The notes under the pieces are model-generated. The model saw only the letters and a program-made list of their open reading frames with translations. It ran no database searches and was not told the origin of the DNA. A program made the translations under genes and the position numbers. Shown in pieces: positions 5,275 through 5,774 of a DNA stretch of 5,774 bases; the stretch's first letter is position 1; each line of letters starts with the position of its first letter. Origin of the DNA: Alphaproteobacteria bacterium (GTDB taxonomy: Bacteria; Pseudomonadota; Alphaproteobacteria; SMXP01). Location: the NCBI GenBank assembly GCA_021774995.1, contig JAJFIM010000345.1, positions 1-5,774 on the forward strand, written 5' to 3'.

Positions 5275-5774
5275 ATGAATCTTCGTAATCTCGCATTATG
5301 GGTGATCATCCTTTTGCTGCTGGCCATGATGTTTCAGCTTTTTCAAAGCCCGGCTCAGCGCGTCGCCGCGCGTGACATCACTTTTACCGAATTTATGAAA
5401 GAAGTGGATCAAGGCAATATCAGCGAGGTGACCATCCAGGGGCAAGATGTCTCGGGGAGCTTTAGAAACGGTGGTCAATTCGCAACGCTCACCCCGCCTA
5501 ATGATAGCACTGTGGTGCAAAAACTCTATGACAGCGGCGTTGATATCAAGGTCGAGTCCGATAATGAAGACGTTCCCACATTGCTCAGCGTGTTGGTGTC
5601 ATGGTTCCCGATGTTATTGCTCATTGGCGTTTGGGTGTTTTTCATGCGCCAGATGCAATCGGGCGGCGGCAAGGCCATGGGCTTTGGCAAATCCAAAGCC
5701 AAACTTCTGACGGAGCGCCAGGGGCGCGTCACCTTTGAAGACGTGGCGGGAATTGATGAAGCCAAGGAAGAATT
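5275..5774 (+). CDS. ftsH: ATP-dependent zinc metalloprotease FtsH (partial, 3' end outside window)
   Basis: FtsH is a hexameric inner-membrane AAA+ protease that extracts and degrades membrane proteins and short-lived regulators; in E. coli these include the heat-shock sigma factor and LpxC. Only the first 166 residues are present, of about 600-650 usual. The first membrane segment is at about 6-22 (LALWVIILLLLAMMFQL). A periplasmic domain runs from about 25 to 100, with the typical early motif ITFTEFMKEVDQGNISEVTI (35-54). The second membrane segment is at about 103-124 (ending IGVWVFFMRQM). A Gly/Lys-rich cytoplasmic linker leads to VTFEDVAGIDEAKEE (152-166), the family signature at the start of the AAA+ module. 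The Walker motifs and the zinc-binding HEXXH are beyond the window. ATG 5275 gives the exact family N-terminus; GTGAG (5264-5268) six bases upstream is a modest ribosome site. The frame is intact to the edge. Confidence 0.97.
   Translation, partial: MNLRNLALWVIILLLLAMMFQLFQSPAQRVAARDITFTEFMKEVDQGNISEVTIQGQDVSGSFRNGGQFATLTPPNDSTVVQKLYDSGVDIKVESDNEDVPTLLSVLVSWFPMLLLIGVWVFFMRQMQSGGGKAMGFGKSKAKLLTERQGRVTFEDVAGIDEAKEE

Noticed and set aside
1..5774. A new defence, mobile or biosynthetic system
   Set aside because: Every long frame with coding character belongs to a known conserved family in its usual alphaproteobacterial order; no integrase, transposase, tRNA, long repeats or foreign-looking coding sequence is visible.

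Overview
The window is an ordinary, well-conserved cell-envelope and housekeeping block from an alphaproteobacterium. In order it holds the 3' end of tolA, complete tolB, pal, cpoB (ybgF) and tilS, and the 5' third or less of ftsH, all on the + strand. This gene order (tol-pal, then cpoB, tilS, ftsH) and the residue patterns of TolA, TolB and Pal fit Alphaproteobacteria. I cannot name a genus. Coding DNA looks moderately GC-rich and the ftsH leader is clearly AT-rich (about 37% GC by hand count).

Layout: positions 2-178 encode the TolA C-terminal domain. tolB follows (preferred start 281, stop 1654), with an export signal and a six-bladed propeller. A 143-base gap leads to pal (1798-2286), a lipoprotein with an OmpA-like peptidoglycan-binding domain. 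A strong 16-18 bp hairpin followed by a short T run (2352-2397) lies just after pal and probably ends the tol-pal transcript. A leader of about 165 bases precedes cpoB (2562-3566), and tilS (3596-5041) starts 29 bases after it, so these two are probably one transcription unit. A smaller terminator-like hairpin sits inside the last codons of tilS. A non-coding AT-rich leader (5042-5274) then precedes ftsH, which runs off the window at 5774 just as its AAA+ domain begins.

Function: TolA, TolB, Pal and CpoB belong to the trans-envelope Tol-Pal machine that holds the outer membrane to peptidoglycan and constricts it during division. CpoB links that machine to peptidoglycan synthesis. TilS makes lysidine at the wobble base of an isoleucine tRNA, and FtsH is the essential membrane-anchored ATP-dependent protease. 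The last two are neighbours by conserved gene order, not by pathway.

I found no mobile element, CRISPR array, RNA gene or new system. The points worth a second look are in the control regions: the terminator that splits pal from cpoB, a tiny ORF and competing hairpins ahead of cpoB, a terminator-like hairpin within tilS, and the structured ftsH leader.
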